NCBI GenBank assembly: GCA_018402525.1
Contig: JAGYIR010000011.1
Location: 124,001 to 188,000 of the forward strand
DNA length: 64,000 bases
From: Crocinitomicaceae bacterium
GTDB lineage: Bacteria > Bacteroidota > Bacteroidia > Flavobacteriales_D > Crocinitomicaceae
Direction of reading: 5' to 3'
How positions within the stretch are numbered: the stretch's first letter is position 1; each line of letters opens with the position of its first letter. The notes under the pieces were generated by a model that saw nothing but the letters and a program-made list of their open reading frames with translations, was not told the DNA's origin and did not search any database. The position numbers and the translations under genes are program-made. Positions 1-8,141 of the stretch are shown in pieces.

Positions 1-1
1 G

Positions 2-226
2 ATTTACGAACCAGCAGGGACTATTGAGCTGCACGAGAGTTTTGAAGCGTATGCAACTGCAAATACAAGCTCAATTCATCATTTTTACGAGAAATTATTA
101 CTTTTAGCGGAGCGATTGAACACGCCAACAGGCATTGAGCTAGGAAAACAGCGCCATCAGATTATGGAACAATTCTTAGCAGATTTTCACCACGAGTGGA
201 ATTTTAATACGACAAAAAACACATGA
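2..226 (+). CDS. HD-domain phosphohydrolase, YedJ-like (C-terminal 74 codons)
   Basis: Only the last 74 codons lie in the window; the stop TGA is at 224-226. The tail carries the run FYEKLLLLAERLNTPTG and then a helix ending EQFLADFHHEW. I recognise this as the C-terminus of YedJ-like HD phosphohydrolases, predicted metal-dependent phosphoesterases of unsettled substrate. The HD motif itself would lie before base 1, so the catalytic site cannot be checked. The stop overlaps the ATG of the following ROK kinase (ATGA), which suggests one operon with translational coupling. Confidence 0.6.
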   Translation: MYEPAGTIELHESFEAYATANTSSIHHFYEKLLLLAERLNTPTGIELGKQRHQIMEQFLADFHHEWNFNTTKNT

Positions 227-1167
227 AGAAATTAGCACTTGGAGTAGATATTGGTGGTACCAACAGTAAATTTGGCTTGGTCGATGCGGATGGGGAATTG
301 CATTATTCAAACTCCATCAAAACAAATACAGCCTCTACTCCCACTCGTTTGGTTAACGCCATTTACGAGGAAATTAAGGAGAAAACAGACTTGATTGATC
401 AAATTGGCGGAATTGGAATTGGTGCTCCGAACGGAAATTATTTCTCTGGATCCATTGAATTTGCACCGAACCTAGCATGGAAAGGTATTGTACCATTAGC
501 AAATCTATTCGAACAGCGCTTTGATGTGAAAGCCGTTCTAACCAACGATGCGAACGCTGCTGCTGTGGGTGAACAACTCTATGGAAACGCGCGTGACTTG
601 ACTAATTTCGTGACAATTACGCTTGGAACAGGGCTCGGAAGTGGTGTGATTGCCGACAACACGTTGATCTACGGTCACAACGGTATGGCGGGTGAATATG
701 GACATATCCGCGTAGTGAAGGACGGGAGAAGCTGCGGCTGCGGAAGAAAAGGATGCCTGGAAACGTATGCGTCAGCTACAGGTGTCGTGCGATCCATTGA
801 ATTATTAGATACAGAATTTAAAGCAGGATCAAAGATTCACACTATTGAAAACCCACGTGCGGAACACGTGTTTGAACTGGCAAACCAAGGCGACGTCTTT
901 TGTTCAGAAATTATTGATTACACTGCGGAAATTTTAGGAAATGCATTGGCCGATTTTGCGTGCTTTTCAAACCCAGAAGCTTATGTCCTGTTTGGTGGAA
1001 TTGCCCAAAGCGGAGATGATTTCGCTACCAAGGTAAAGGGTTTTATGGAAGAAGGAATTTTGAACATTTACCGCGGAAAGATTGAAATCCGCATTTCCTC
1101 GCTTCACGATAGAAACGCTGCTGTACTTGGCGCTGCGTCACTGATTCGAAAGGAAATTAATTTTTAA
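223..1167 (+). CDS. ROK family sugar kinase (glucokinase-like)
   Basis: 314 residues, the usual length for a ROK kinase. The N-terminal phosphate-binding loop DIGGTN is at residues 9-14 and a second glycine-rich loop (TLGTGLGSG) is mid-protein. The ROK zinc site is complete: H161 in GEYGH, then C171, C173 and C178 in CGCGRKGC. The family phosphorylates hexoses such as glucose or N-acetylmannosamine with ATP; glucokinase is the default reading, but the exact sugar cannot be fixed from sequence. It overlaps the upstream hydrolase stop and lies 3 bases before a secreted alpha-mannosidase, so a role in using sugars released outside the cell is a reasonable inference. There is no HTH domain, so it is a kinase rather than a ROK repressor. 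Confidence 0.88.
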   Translation: MKKLALGVDIGGTNSKFGLVDADGELHYSNSIKTNTASTPTRLVNAIYEEIKEKTDLIDQIGGIGIGAPNGNYFSGSIEFAPNLAWKGIVPLANLFEQRFDVKAVLTNDANAAAVGEQLYGNARDLTNFVTITLGTGLGSGVIADNTLIYGHNGMAGEYGHIRVVKDGRSCGCGRKGCLETYASATGVVRSIELLDTEFKAGSKIHTIENPRAEHVFELANQGDVFCSEIIDYTAEILGNALADFACFSNPEAYVLFGGIAQSGDDFATKVKGFMEEGILNIYRGKIEIRISSLHDRNAAVLGAASLIRKEINF

Positions 1168-1170
1168 GGT

Positions 1171-4100
1171 ATGAAGAAATCATTTAGTTTAAGCCTTCTA
1201 ATTATTGGATGCTCAGCCATCGTATTTGCACAAGTCGATGAGCTTAAAAAGGCGCAAGACAAACGAAAGGACTATATCAATCGAACCTCAGAAAAGCCAA
1301 CTTACTTCTCAAAGACCCCCTATGTCAATCCATTTATTGGAACGGGTGGACATGGGCATACCTACCCCGGCGCAAGTGCTCCGTTTGGGATGATGCAGTT
1401 AAGTCCAGATACGCGGTACGATGGCTGGGACGGCTGCTCTGGCTATCATTATTCAGATTCCATCATTTATGGATTTTCGCACACGCATTTGAGCGGGACA
1501 GGGGTCAGCGATTACGGTGATTTATTGATCGTTCCGCAAAGCGGCGTGGCCAAAACAACGCCCGGCTACCTCGATAAAAACGGTTACGGCGATCGTTTTT
1601 CGCATGAAAAGGAAAGTGCAAGTCCCGGTTATTACAGTGTTCATCTCGAAAATGGAGATATTGATGTCCAATTAGCAGTCACAGAAAGAGCAGGAATTCA
1701 CAACTATAAGTTCAATAAGACGAAAGGAAAAAAATACATTTTGCTGGATTTAGATCACCGAGACAAAGTCCTTTCAGCTGGATTTAATATCATGGATAAA
1801 AAAACTGTTCTAGGACATCGTGTATCTCATGCTTGGGCAACCGAACAACATTTTTATTTCTATTTGAAACTAGACCTTCCGTATGAAAAGGCGGAGTTAA
1901 TTCAAAAGAATGGCGCTCATAAATTGCTATTGACCTTTCCTGAGAGAACGAAAGAACTCAATATCAGCGTTGGTATGTCAAGTGTTGACACCAAAGGAGC
2001 TCGAGAAAATCTAGAAGCAGAGATTCCAGCTAGCAGCACTATTTCAAGCATTCGCACAAAAGTCACCAAAGCATGGAACAATGAATTGGACAAGATTCAC
2101 TTCAAAAGTACCGACAAAGATGTAATGACGATCTTCTATACGGCACTTTACCACTCCTTTCTCGCTCCTAATGTCTTTTCAGATGTCGATGGACGCTACC
2201 GAGGGTTAGACAAGCAAATTCATCAATTGGAGGATCTAAGTCACAAGCAATACACTGTTTTCTCATTGTGGGACACCTACCGCGCGACGCATCCCCTATT
2301 TACGTTGACACAAGTCGAACGCACAAATCAATTCATCAATACCTTTTTACGTCAATACGAGCAAGGCGGTGATTTACCTGTGTGGGAATTAGCTGGAAAT
2401 GAAACTGAATGCATGATAGGCTACCACAGCGTTTCCGTTATTGCTGATGCCTACATGAAAGGAATTCGGGATTATCCCATTGATCGATTGATTAACGCTA
2501 TGATAGCAACAACAACCTTTGATGAATTCGGAAAGATCCAGTTCCACCACGAAGGCTATATCGATGCTGGAGACGAACCCGAATCAGTTTCTAAAGCGCT
2601 CGAATATGCGTACGATGATTTTTGCATTGCGACGATGATTGATGAATCAAATAAAGTGGAAAACAAAACGCTTAAGAATCCTTTTAAACACAGTCCCTAC
2701 AACTTTATCAATCATTTTGATCCAAGTACAGGTTTCATGCGCGCACGTCGAAGTGGACAGTGGTTTTCGCCGTTTGATCCTGCAGAAGTGAATTTCAACT
2801 ACACCGAAGCCAACAGCTGGCAGTATTCGCTCTATGCACCGCATGCCGTTGGTGTGCTGCGCGATTTACTCGGTGGAAAAGATTCACTTGAAACATGGTT
2901 GGATCGCTTGTTTACGACAGAAATGGAATTGACAGGTCGCCACCAAGTCGATATTACTGGACTAGTGGGACAATATGCACACGGCAACGAACCATCGCAC
3001 CACATGGCGTATTTGTACAATTACACGAACAATCCTTCCAAAACTCAAAAGTACACGAGCGTTATGTTGAATACGATGTATCAAAACGCTCCAGACGGAC
3101 TTTCAGGGAATGAGGATTGTGGCCAAATGTCGTCGTGGTATGTGTTATCGTCGTTGGGTTTGTATCAGATTGCTCCGGGGAATCCGTATTGGGAATTAAC
3201 ACGACCAATTGTAGATGAAGCAATTATTCAACTAGAAAATGGTAAATCATTAAAAATAAAAACAATAGGTAATGAATTGGAAAATATATTCGTTAATGAA
3301 ATATTCTTTAACGGTCGTCGCTTGGAAGAAAGTTTCATAGCGCATGATAGTCTTATGCGTGGAGGTGAATTGGTGTTTGAACTGACTGCATGGCCAACTG
3401 AAGAACGAACGGAGCTAGCTCATGCTCCAACGATTGAACTCATTCCACACAGTTTTGTCGCCCTTCCCTATTTTGAGCAAACAGCCTCTGTGTTTATTGA
3501 TAGCCTCACATTGACTTTGGCAACTGTTTTCCCGAAAGATGCTATCATTCATTATACAACAGATGGTTCTGAGCCAACCAATTGGTCACCCATATTTTCA
3601 ACGCCAATACAAATCACTGAAACGACTACCATCAAAGCATTTGCGCGCAATGAGCATGCAACAAGTGCCATTATTTCCAATCAATTTATCAAGAAGGATA
3701 ATAGTATTTCGCTAAAGTTAGATTCCAAATATGCCAACCAATATGCTGCTGGTGGACCGTTTGCGCTGATTGATGGTATTCGTGGAAAAAACGAACTTAG
3801 AACAGGCGATTGGCAAGGATTCTGGGAGCAAGATGTTGTGGCTGAAGTCACCCTGGACGGAGGAAGAACGTTGAATACTGTTGGATTAGGCTGTCTTAGC
3901 GATATGAAATCGTGGGTATTTTTCCCAAAAGAAATTCGTTTTGAGATTTCTACCGATGGAGTGAATTTCACGGCATTGGAAACCATTAAAATTCCAACAG
4001 AAAAAGAATCGGACATGTATCCACACCACAGGGAGTTCTCAGTAAAAACAAATACTTCAGAGCCGATTCAGAAAATACGCGTTACGGCTGTAAATTTTGG

Positions 4101-4173
4101 ACAATGTCCCGAATGGCATTTGGGTGCTGGAAATGGTACGTGGATGTTTGTGGATGAGATTGTATTTGAGTAG
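1171..4173 (+). CDS. GH92 family alpha-mannosidase, secreted
   Basis: 1000 residues with a Sec signal peptide at 1-20 ending VFAQ. The GH92 catalytic core spans roughly 45-740, with hallmark segments GTGGHGHTYPGASAPFGM near 57, WDTYRATHPLFTL, GNEPSHHMAYLYN and GNEDCGQMSSWYVL. GH92 enzymes are calcium-dependent exo-alpha-mannosidases that trim mannose from N-glycans or mannan. Downstream, about 760-840 resembles a chitobiase/hexosaminidase C-terminal beta domain (HYTTDGSEPT), and the final 150 residues look like a discoidin-type carbohydrate-binding module. I see no type IX sorting tail. It directly follows the ROK kinase. Linkage specificity (1,2, 1,3 or 1,6) is not predictable here. Confidence 0.92.
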   Translation: MKKSFSLSLLIIGCSAIVFAQVDELKKAQDKRKDYINRTSEKPTYFSKTPYVNPFIGTGGHGHTYPGASAPFGMMQLSPDTRYDGWDGCSGYHYSDSIIYGFSHTHLSGTGVSDYGDLLIVPQSGVAKTTPGYLDKNGYGDRFSHEKESASPGYYSVHLENGDIDVQLAVTERAGIHNYKFNKTKGKKYILLDLDHRDKVLSAGFNIMDKKTVLGHRVSHAWATEQHFYFYLKLDLPYEKAELIQKNGAHKLLLTFPERTKELNISVGMSSVDTKGARENLEAEIPASSTISSIRTKVTKAWNNELDKIHFKSTDKDVMTIFYTALYHSFLAPNVFSDVDGRYRGLDKQIHQLEDLSHKQYTVFSLWDTYRATHPLFTLTQVERTNQFINTFLRQYEQGGDLPVWELAGNETECMIGYHSVSVIADAYMKGIRDYPIDRLINAMIATTTFDEFGKIQFHHEGYIDAGDEPESVSKALEYAYDDFCIATMIDESNKVENKTLKNPFKHSPYNFINHFDPSTGFMRARRSGQWFSPFDPAEVNFNYTEANSWQYSLYAPHAVGVLRDLLGGKDSLETWLDRLFTTEMELTGRHQVDITGLVGQYAHGNEPSHHMAYLYNYTNNPSKTQKYTSVMLNTMYQNAPDGLSGNEDCGQMSSWYVLSSLGLYQIAPGNPYWELTRPIVDEAIIQLENGKSLKIKTIGNELENIFVNEIFFNGRRLEESFIAHDSLMRGGELVFELTAWPTEERTELAHAPTIELIPHSFVALPYFEQTASVFIDSLTLTLATVFPKDAIIHYTTDGSEPTNWSPIFSTPIQITETTTIKAFARNEHATSAIISNQFIKKDNSISLKLDSKYANQYAAGGPFALIDGIRGKNELRTGDWQGFWEQDVVAEVTLDGGRTLNTVGLGCLSDMKSWVFFPKEIRFEISTDGVNFTALETIKIPTEKESDMYPHHREFSVKTNTSEPIQKIRVTAVNFGQCPEWHLGAGNGTWMFVDEIVFE

Positions 4174-4208
4174 AATAATTCACCTGTCCTCTTTTTTAAT
4201 TAAAAAGA

Positions 4209-4236
4209 TTGGAACAAACATCCCGTGTAACTTTAG
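4209..4236 (+). promoter_or_regulatory. Candidate promoter of the multicopper oxidase gene
   Basis: TTG at 4209-4211 and TAACTTTA at 4228-4235 resemble the Bacteroidota -33 and -7 boxes (TTG and TAnnTTTG). The 16-base spacer is short and the last base of the -7 box deviates, so this is weak. It lies 58 bases before the chosen ATG. Confidence 0.3.
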
Positions 4237-4293
4237 TTACATAGTAAACACGAATGGAAAACTACCTTGTCGAAAAATTCGATAAATAAATCC

Positions 4294-5997
4294 ATGAAAA
4301 GAATCCTACTCCTTATTACCGCAACCTCTATTTCTGTAGCACTGAACGCACAAAATCAACTAGTTATACCAAGTGTACTCAACGGTCCAAATTACAACTT
4401 GACACTTCAAGAAGGAACAAACGAGTTTTATCCAGGAATCACTACCAATACAATGGGCGCAAACGGCGACTTATTAGGGCCGACACTGATGATGACGAAG
4501 GGTGACAATATTTCCATCACCGTTGATAATCAACTAATGGAGCCAACAACCATTCACTGGCATGGGATGCACGTTGCGCCGCAAAATGACGGAGGACCGC
4601 ATTCGGTGATCGCTGCAGGAACAACATGGAATCCACAATTCGAGGTAATGGATAAGGCAGGGATGAATTGGTACCATCCACATTTACACATGATGACAGA
4701 CATGCATGTTTCCAAAGGAATTGCAGGATTGATTATCGTAAGAGACACTGAAGAAGCAGGACTTAACCTGCCATTGACCTATGGTGTGGATGAATTTCCA
4801 ATTATACTCCAAACAAAAGGATTTGACGCGAATGGACAAATTGAAGTCCACACTGAAATGGACACTTCTGTTTTAGTGAACGGTACGCCACATACATTTA
4901 CTGATTTACCTGCACAGGTGGTACGTTTGAGAGTTCTAAATGGTGCCTCTCAGCGGGCGTTTGAGTTGGGTTTTTCCGACAATCGCACGTTTAGTTTGAT
5001 TGGTACAGATGGTGGTTTGTTAACTGCGCCAGTAAGTTTGACACGTTACCGTATGGCACCAGGTCAACGGGCGGATATTTTGGTGGACCTCTCGACAAGT
5101 CAGGGGCAAGCCTTTCAATTAATGAATTTTGGCTCGGAACTACCGAATGCAATCTATGGTGCTTTGCAACCAGGAATGGGTCCAGGAGCCACAATCCCCA
5201 ATTATACTAGTAATCCGTTGAACGGAAGTGATTTTGCATTTTTGGATATCAATGTTGTTGCACCTACACCAAGCCCTATAACTACTATTCCTGCATCGCT
5301 AGCAACGTTTACAATCATTCCAGAAGCTTCTGCCAATATTACGCGTACGTTGACATTTACTTCAGCTGGCGCAATGGGAAATTTGGTGGGGCCTTTTCTC
5401 ATAAATGGAGCTGAATTCGATATGGCAACTATTAATTACACAGTACCACTTAATAATACTGAAATATGGACATTAACCAATCAAACACCTATAGCACATC
5501 CGTTTCATATACACGATGTGCAGTTCTTTATTTTAGATATCAATGGAGTGCCTCCCCCACCCGCTTTGTCAGGCTACAACGACGTAGTACTAGTGCCAGC
5601 TGGAATGGGTGAAGTTCGATTTATTGCGAAATTTGAAAATTTCGCAAACGATACAATCCCATACATGTATCATTGTCACATGTTGACACACGAAGATATG
5701 GGAATGATGGGACAATTTATTGTCAGCGATCCATTTTCAGGCCTAGAAGAACAGTCAGCTTCCTCCTTCCAGTTGTACCCAAACCCAACGAATGGAGAAT
5801 TATTTATAGCAACTATGGCTGGAGAGACTAACTTTGAAACATATGAGATTTTCGATTACCAAGGAAAACAAATGCAAGCAGGCGAACTAAGTGGATCTAC
5901 CACGAAACTAAGTTTTGAAGCGTCAAATGGAATGTACTGGATAAAATTAGCCAACAAAGAAAAAAAAGTAGCTTTAAAGCGCTTTACAATTAAATAA
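4294..5997 (+). CDS. Multicopper oxidase with type IX secretion sorting domain
   Basis: I start at ATG 4294, giving 567 residues, because it begins directly with the signal peptide (MKRILLLITATSISVALNAQ); the upstream in-frame TTG at 4267 would put a polar leader before it. All four copper motifs are present: HWHG at 88-91, HPHLH at 128-132, HPFHIH before the C-terminus, and HCHMLTHEDMGMM at 460-472 with axial Met at 471. This is a three-cupredoxin laccase/CueO-like oxidase that reduces O2 to water. Residues from about 492 (LYPNPTNGELFI) to the basic end are a type A T9SS C-terminal domain, so the enzyme should be exported and anchored at the surface. A terminator follows. Substrate (metal ion or phenolic) is unknown. 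Confidence 0.93.
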   Translation: MKRILLLITATSISVALNAQNQLVIPSVLNGPNYNLTLQEGTNEFYPGITTNTMGANGDLLGPTLMMTKGDNISITVDNQLMEPTTIHWHGMHVAPQNDGGPHSVIAAGTTWNPQFEVMDKAGMNWYHPHLHMMTDMHVSKGIAGLIIVRDTEEAGLNLPLTYGVDEFPIILQTKGFDANGQIEVHTEMDTSVLVNGTPHTFTDLPAQVVRLRVLNGASQRAFELGFSDNRTFSLIGTDGGLLTAPVSLTRYRMAPGQRADILVDLSTSQGQAFQLMNFGSELPNAIYGALQPGMGPGATIPNYTSNPLNGSDFAFLDINVVAPTPSPITTIPASLATFTIIPEASANITRTLTFTSAGAMGNLVGPFLINGAEFDMATINYTVPLNNTEIWTLTNQTPIAHPFHIHDVQFFILDINGVPPPPALSGYNDVVLVPAGMGEVRFIAKFENFANDTIPYMYHCHMLTHEDMGMMGQFIVSDPFSGLEEQSASSFQLYPNPTNGELFIATMAGETNFETYEIFDYQGKQMQAGELSGSTTKLSFEASNGMYWIKLANKEKKVALKRFTIK

Positions 5998-6021
5998 CTA
6001 AATATTTAGGTTTGTTAGAGA

Positions 6022-6050
6022 GTCAGGGATATAATGTTCCTGACTTTTTA
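6022..6050 (+). terminator. Rho-independent terminator of the multicopper oxidase gene
   Basis: An 8-bp stem (6022-6029 with 6037-6044, one G-U pair) closes a 7-base loop and is followed by a T run. It also lies just past the end of the convergent minus-strand gene. Confidence 0.75.
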
Positions 6051-6058
6051 TTTTCAGA

Positions 6059-6619
6059 TCATTCAGCCTGAAGTACTAACAATGCTGCTGAGTACTCGTT
6101 AAACTCGCCAAGTTCCGCTTCAATCTTATCTTCCCACTCCTTTTGCTTTTCCTTGTTGATGCTGTGGTCGGTTTCCTTATCGTACAGATTATTTAACTTT
6201 TTTCGTTCTGTTTCACCCTCTCTAAATGCATCACGTGCAAAATTTTGGATTTCTTTGATGTTCTTAAATTTCTTGGACAGCAATTTCTTTTTCATTTTGC
6301 GAACGACAAGTTCCGTAATGTCGAAATGCAATTGTTCGTGCTTCAACAAACCAACCGACTTCTTGTCCTTGGACCAAGACAGCATCTTTTCAAACGAATT
6401 GGAAATCGTGTACTGCATCTTTTTTCCATCCAGTTGCAGCGACTGAACCTCAATGGTCGTGTACGTCACCGCTTCAAAGGGACTCGATTTATCAACTTTC
6501 CCTTTGAAATCAGCCCAAGTAAGTTTTTGGGCGGCGCTCCATTCTACACGATCGGAATCTTTCTGAACGGCCGTCGTCAGAATAAGCAAGAAGATCAATA
6601 TGGGAGAGAGTTTTTTCAT
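6059..6619 (-). CDS. DUF922 family protein, predicted secreted zinc protease-like
   Basis: 186 residues with an N-terminal hydrophobic segment (LSPILIFLLILTTAV) that should act as signal peptide or anchor. The body has the DUF922 pattern: LTWADFKGK near residue 33 and the metal-site-like LLKHEQLHFDITEL near 90-105, followed by a lysine-rich amphipathic stretch. DUF922 proteins are proposed metzincin-like peptidases because of the HExxH-like HEQLH, but I know of no demonstrated substrate. It starts 20 bases downstream of higA on the same strand and may be read from the same transcript. Activity is inference; the family assignment is fairly firm. Confidence 0.7.
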   Translation of the reverse strand: MKKLSPILIFLLILTTAVQKDSDRVEWSAAQKLTWADFKGKVDKSSPFEAVTYTTIEVQSLQLDGKKMQYTISNSFEKMLSWSKDKKSVGLLKHEQLHFDITELVVRKMKKKLLSKKFKNIKEIQNFARDAFREGETERKKLNNLYDKETDHSINKEKQKEWEDKIEAELGEFNEYSAALLVLQAE

Positions 6620-6639
6620 AGTGATAAGTTCAGCACCTA

Positions 6640-6939
6640 TTACGTCGCATTTCCTTTTATCGGTTTGATCGCATTCAACTCCTTTTCCTTCGCCCCTTTT
6701 TCTTCTTCCAGATCGTAATCATCTTGCAATCCCAACCAAAATTTTGCGCTCGTTCCAAAGAATTTAGAAAAACGCAATGCTGTATCCGCAGTAACTCTTC
6801 TATTTCCTTTGATAATCTCTGAAATACACGTTTGTGGAATAAACGTTTCTTTCGCTAAACGGTACGCAGAAATTTCCATGGGAAGTAAAAACTCCTCTAG
6901 TAAAATTTCTCCTAGGTGTATGTTGTTCAACTTTTCCAT
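6640..6939 (-). CDS. higA: HigA-type antitoxin (XRE-family HTH)
   Basis: 99 residues. Residues about 8-70 form an XRE helix-turn-helix of the HigA/VapI type: IHLGEILLEEFLLPM, then SAYRLAKETFIPQTCISEII and TALRFSKFFGTSAKFWLGLQ. HigA binds and neutralises HigB and represses the operon. The toxin gene lies upstream, as usual for higBA; the gap between the (ancestral) higB stop and this ATG is 9 bases. The antitoxin frame is intact while the toxin has a nonsense codon, so HigA may now act only as an autorepressor or as protection against other HigB toxins. The C-terminal tail is lysine/glutamate-rich and probably flexible. Confidence 0.88.
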   Translation of the reverse strand: MEKLNNIHLGEILLEEFLLPMEISAYRLAKETFIPQTCISEIIKGNRRVTADTALRFSKFFGTSAKFWLGLQDDYDLEEEKGAKEKELNAIKPIKGNAT

Positions 6940-6948
6940 AGCTTCTTA

Positions 6949-7230
6949 TTAATGGTAATCAACTATTTTATCATCGTACGCATCATTATTTCTCCATTGA
7001 AAAATAATTCTCCACTAATTATCTATTCTTATACTGCAATAGTCTTTCAGATCGCCTTTCATTTTTTCCACTCTGTTTGCAGGAGGAATTCTCAAATCAT
7101 TTACGTCCTGCGCGTTGTTAATCATTCTTAATTTTCGGCGGGCAGCATCCTGAATTTCCTTTGGTAACTTCGTCGATCGAATTCCATTCCAAATTTCCTT
7201 GGACTCTTTATCGCCAAATTGCTTTATCAT
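6949..7230 (-). pseudogene. higB: HigB-type RelE-family toxin, interrupted by an in-frame TAG
   Basis: The open part (7015-7230) encodes 71 residues beginning MIKQFGDKESKEIWNG and ending YCSIRIDN, a close HigB match. It stops at TAG (7015-7017). Reading past that codon in the same frame continues the family without a gap: WRIIFQWRNNDAY, then KIVDYH and TAA at 6949-6951, the normal length of about 93. Homologues have glutamine at the stop position, so a single C-to-T change (CAG to TAG) explains it. The lost tail includes the terminal Asp-Tyr-His that HigB endoribonucleases use for mRNA cleavage, so the short product should be inactive. Suppression or sequencing error cannot be excluded from one sequence. 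Confidence 0.82.
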
Positions 7231-7254
7231 TACTAATGAATTGCGTTACTAACG
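7228..7254. promoter_or_regulatory. Two palindromic operator candidates of higBA
   Basis: Two perfect 11-bp palindromes share the form CRTTA-C-TAAYG: CATTACTAATG at 7228-7238, which contains the higB start codon, and CGTTACTAACG at 7244-7254. Their centres are 16 bp apart, suitable for two HigA dimers on nearly the same DNA face. They sit right after the -7 box and cover the likely transcription start, as expected for autorepression. Confidence 0.55.
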
Positions 7255-7255
7255 T

Positions 7256-7286
7256 AAAAGATAGGTATTCTATTCTTTTTGTGCAA
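7256..7286 (-). promoter_or_regulatory. Promoter of higBA
   Basis: On the minus strand, TTG (7284-7286) and TATCTTTT (7256-7263) are separated by 20 bases and match the Bacteroidota -33/-7 pattern. The expected start site falls inside the second operator palindrome. Confidence 0.5.
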
Positions 7287-7319
7287 GTTTTTTGCTCTTG
7301 CTCATGTGCACGGTAGTTC

Positions 7320-8048
7320 TCACACCTCTTTCGAGGACCCCTCCAACAAACGATTCAGTTCCGCTAGCTCCTCCGGAGAAATGTCCCTCCACTCACCAGT
7401 TGGGACATCCAACGAGATGTTCATGATGCGGGTGCGCTTCAGTGCCGTAACGTCGTAATCGAAGAATTCGCACATGCGACGAATTTGGCGGTTCAAGCCT
7501 TGGGTGAGAATGATTTTGAATTGAAAAGTACCTACTTTTTCTACGTGGCATTTTTTTGTCACCGTATCGAGAATGGGAACACCGCTTGACATTTTCTGAA
7601 TAAAATCGCTCGTAACAGGTTTGTTGACGGATACAATGTATTCCTTCTCGTGGTTGTTACGATCGCGCAAAATCTTGTTCACGATGTCACCGTCGTCGGT
7701 CAGGAAGATCAGTCCTTCACTGGGTTTGTCCAATCGACCGATGGGAAAAATGCGTTCGGGGTAATTGATGAAATCGATGATATTATCAGGTTCTACACGT
7801 GTATCTGTTGTGCAGACAATTCCCACAGGCTTGTTGAATGCAATGTAAATCCGTGGTTTTTCTTTCTCAGTAACCGATTTCCCATCCACGCAGACTTCAT
7901 CATTCGGCGCAACTTTCGTTCCAATTTCAGGAACTACCCCGTTGATGGTCACCCTGCCCTGCTCAATCAATTTATCGGCAGCACGGCGCGAGCAGTACCC
8001 TACTTCACTCAGGTACTTGTTGATACGGGTTAAATCTGATTCACTCAT
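7320..8048 (-). CDS. rluF: 23S rRNA pseudouridine(2604) synthase RluF
   Basis: 242 residues. An S4 RNA-binding domain ([20 protein letters not shown], about 8-27) is followed by the RsuA/RluB-type catalytic domain. The catalytic aspartate motif is [13 protein letters not shown] near 102-114, followed by [12 protein letters not shown] and [16 protein letters not shown]. The phrases [11 protein letters not shown]-like and [10 protein letters not shown] match E. coli RluF more closely than RluB or RsuA. RluF isomerises U2604 of 23S rRNA. It is a single gene between higBA and the symporter, all on the minus strand. I am less sure of the exact target base than of the family. Confidence 0.85.
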   Translation of the reverse strand: MSESDLTRINKYLSEVGYCSRRAADKLIEQGRVTINGVVPEIGTKVAPNDEVCVDGKSVTEKEKPRIYIAFNKPVGIVCTTDTRVEPDNIIDFINYPERIFPIGRLDKPSEGLIFLTDDGDIVNKILRDRNNHEKEYIVSVNKPVTSDFIQKMSSGVPILDTVTKKCHVEKVGTFQFKIILTQGLNRQIRRMCEFFDYDVTALKRTRIMNISLDVPTGEWRDISPEELAELNRLLEGSSKEV

Positions 8049-8084
8049 GCGCGTCGACTAATTGACTACAAAATTAGGAAATCA

Positions 8085-8135
8085 TTCGACATTTCGACCC
8101 TTCGATATACTCAGGGAGCTCAAGCTCAATGCTCG
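8085..8135. repeat. REP-like intergenic element (copy A)
   Basis: The gap between the symporter stop and rluF holds TCGA-rich, partly self-complementary DNA (TTCGAC, TTCGACC, TTCGATATACTCAGGG, then GAGCTCAAGCTC). It shares TATATCGAA with the element at 55685-55748 and resembles the one at 9657-9690. The similarity is short, so this is a tentative family. Confidence 0.35.
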
Positions 8136-8141
8136 CATGAT

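Noticed and set aside
3681-4016. 111-codon minus-strand ORF inside the GH92 gene
   Set aside because: It is antisense to a clear carbohydrate-binding domain, with no coding signature of its own.
4267-4293. TTG start for the multicopper oxidase
   Set aside because: It adds a polar 9-residue leader in front of a good signal peptide; ATG 4294 is better.
6245-6718. 157-codon plus-strand ORF
   Set aside because: It is antisense to the DUF922 and higA genes and its translation has no domain-like features.
6949-7017. TAG in higB as pyrrolysine or programmed readthrough
   Set aside because: There is no recoding element, no pyl gene in the window, and a simple CAG-to-TAG mutation explains it.
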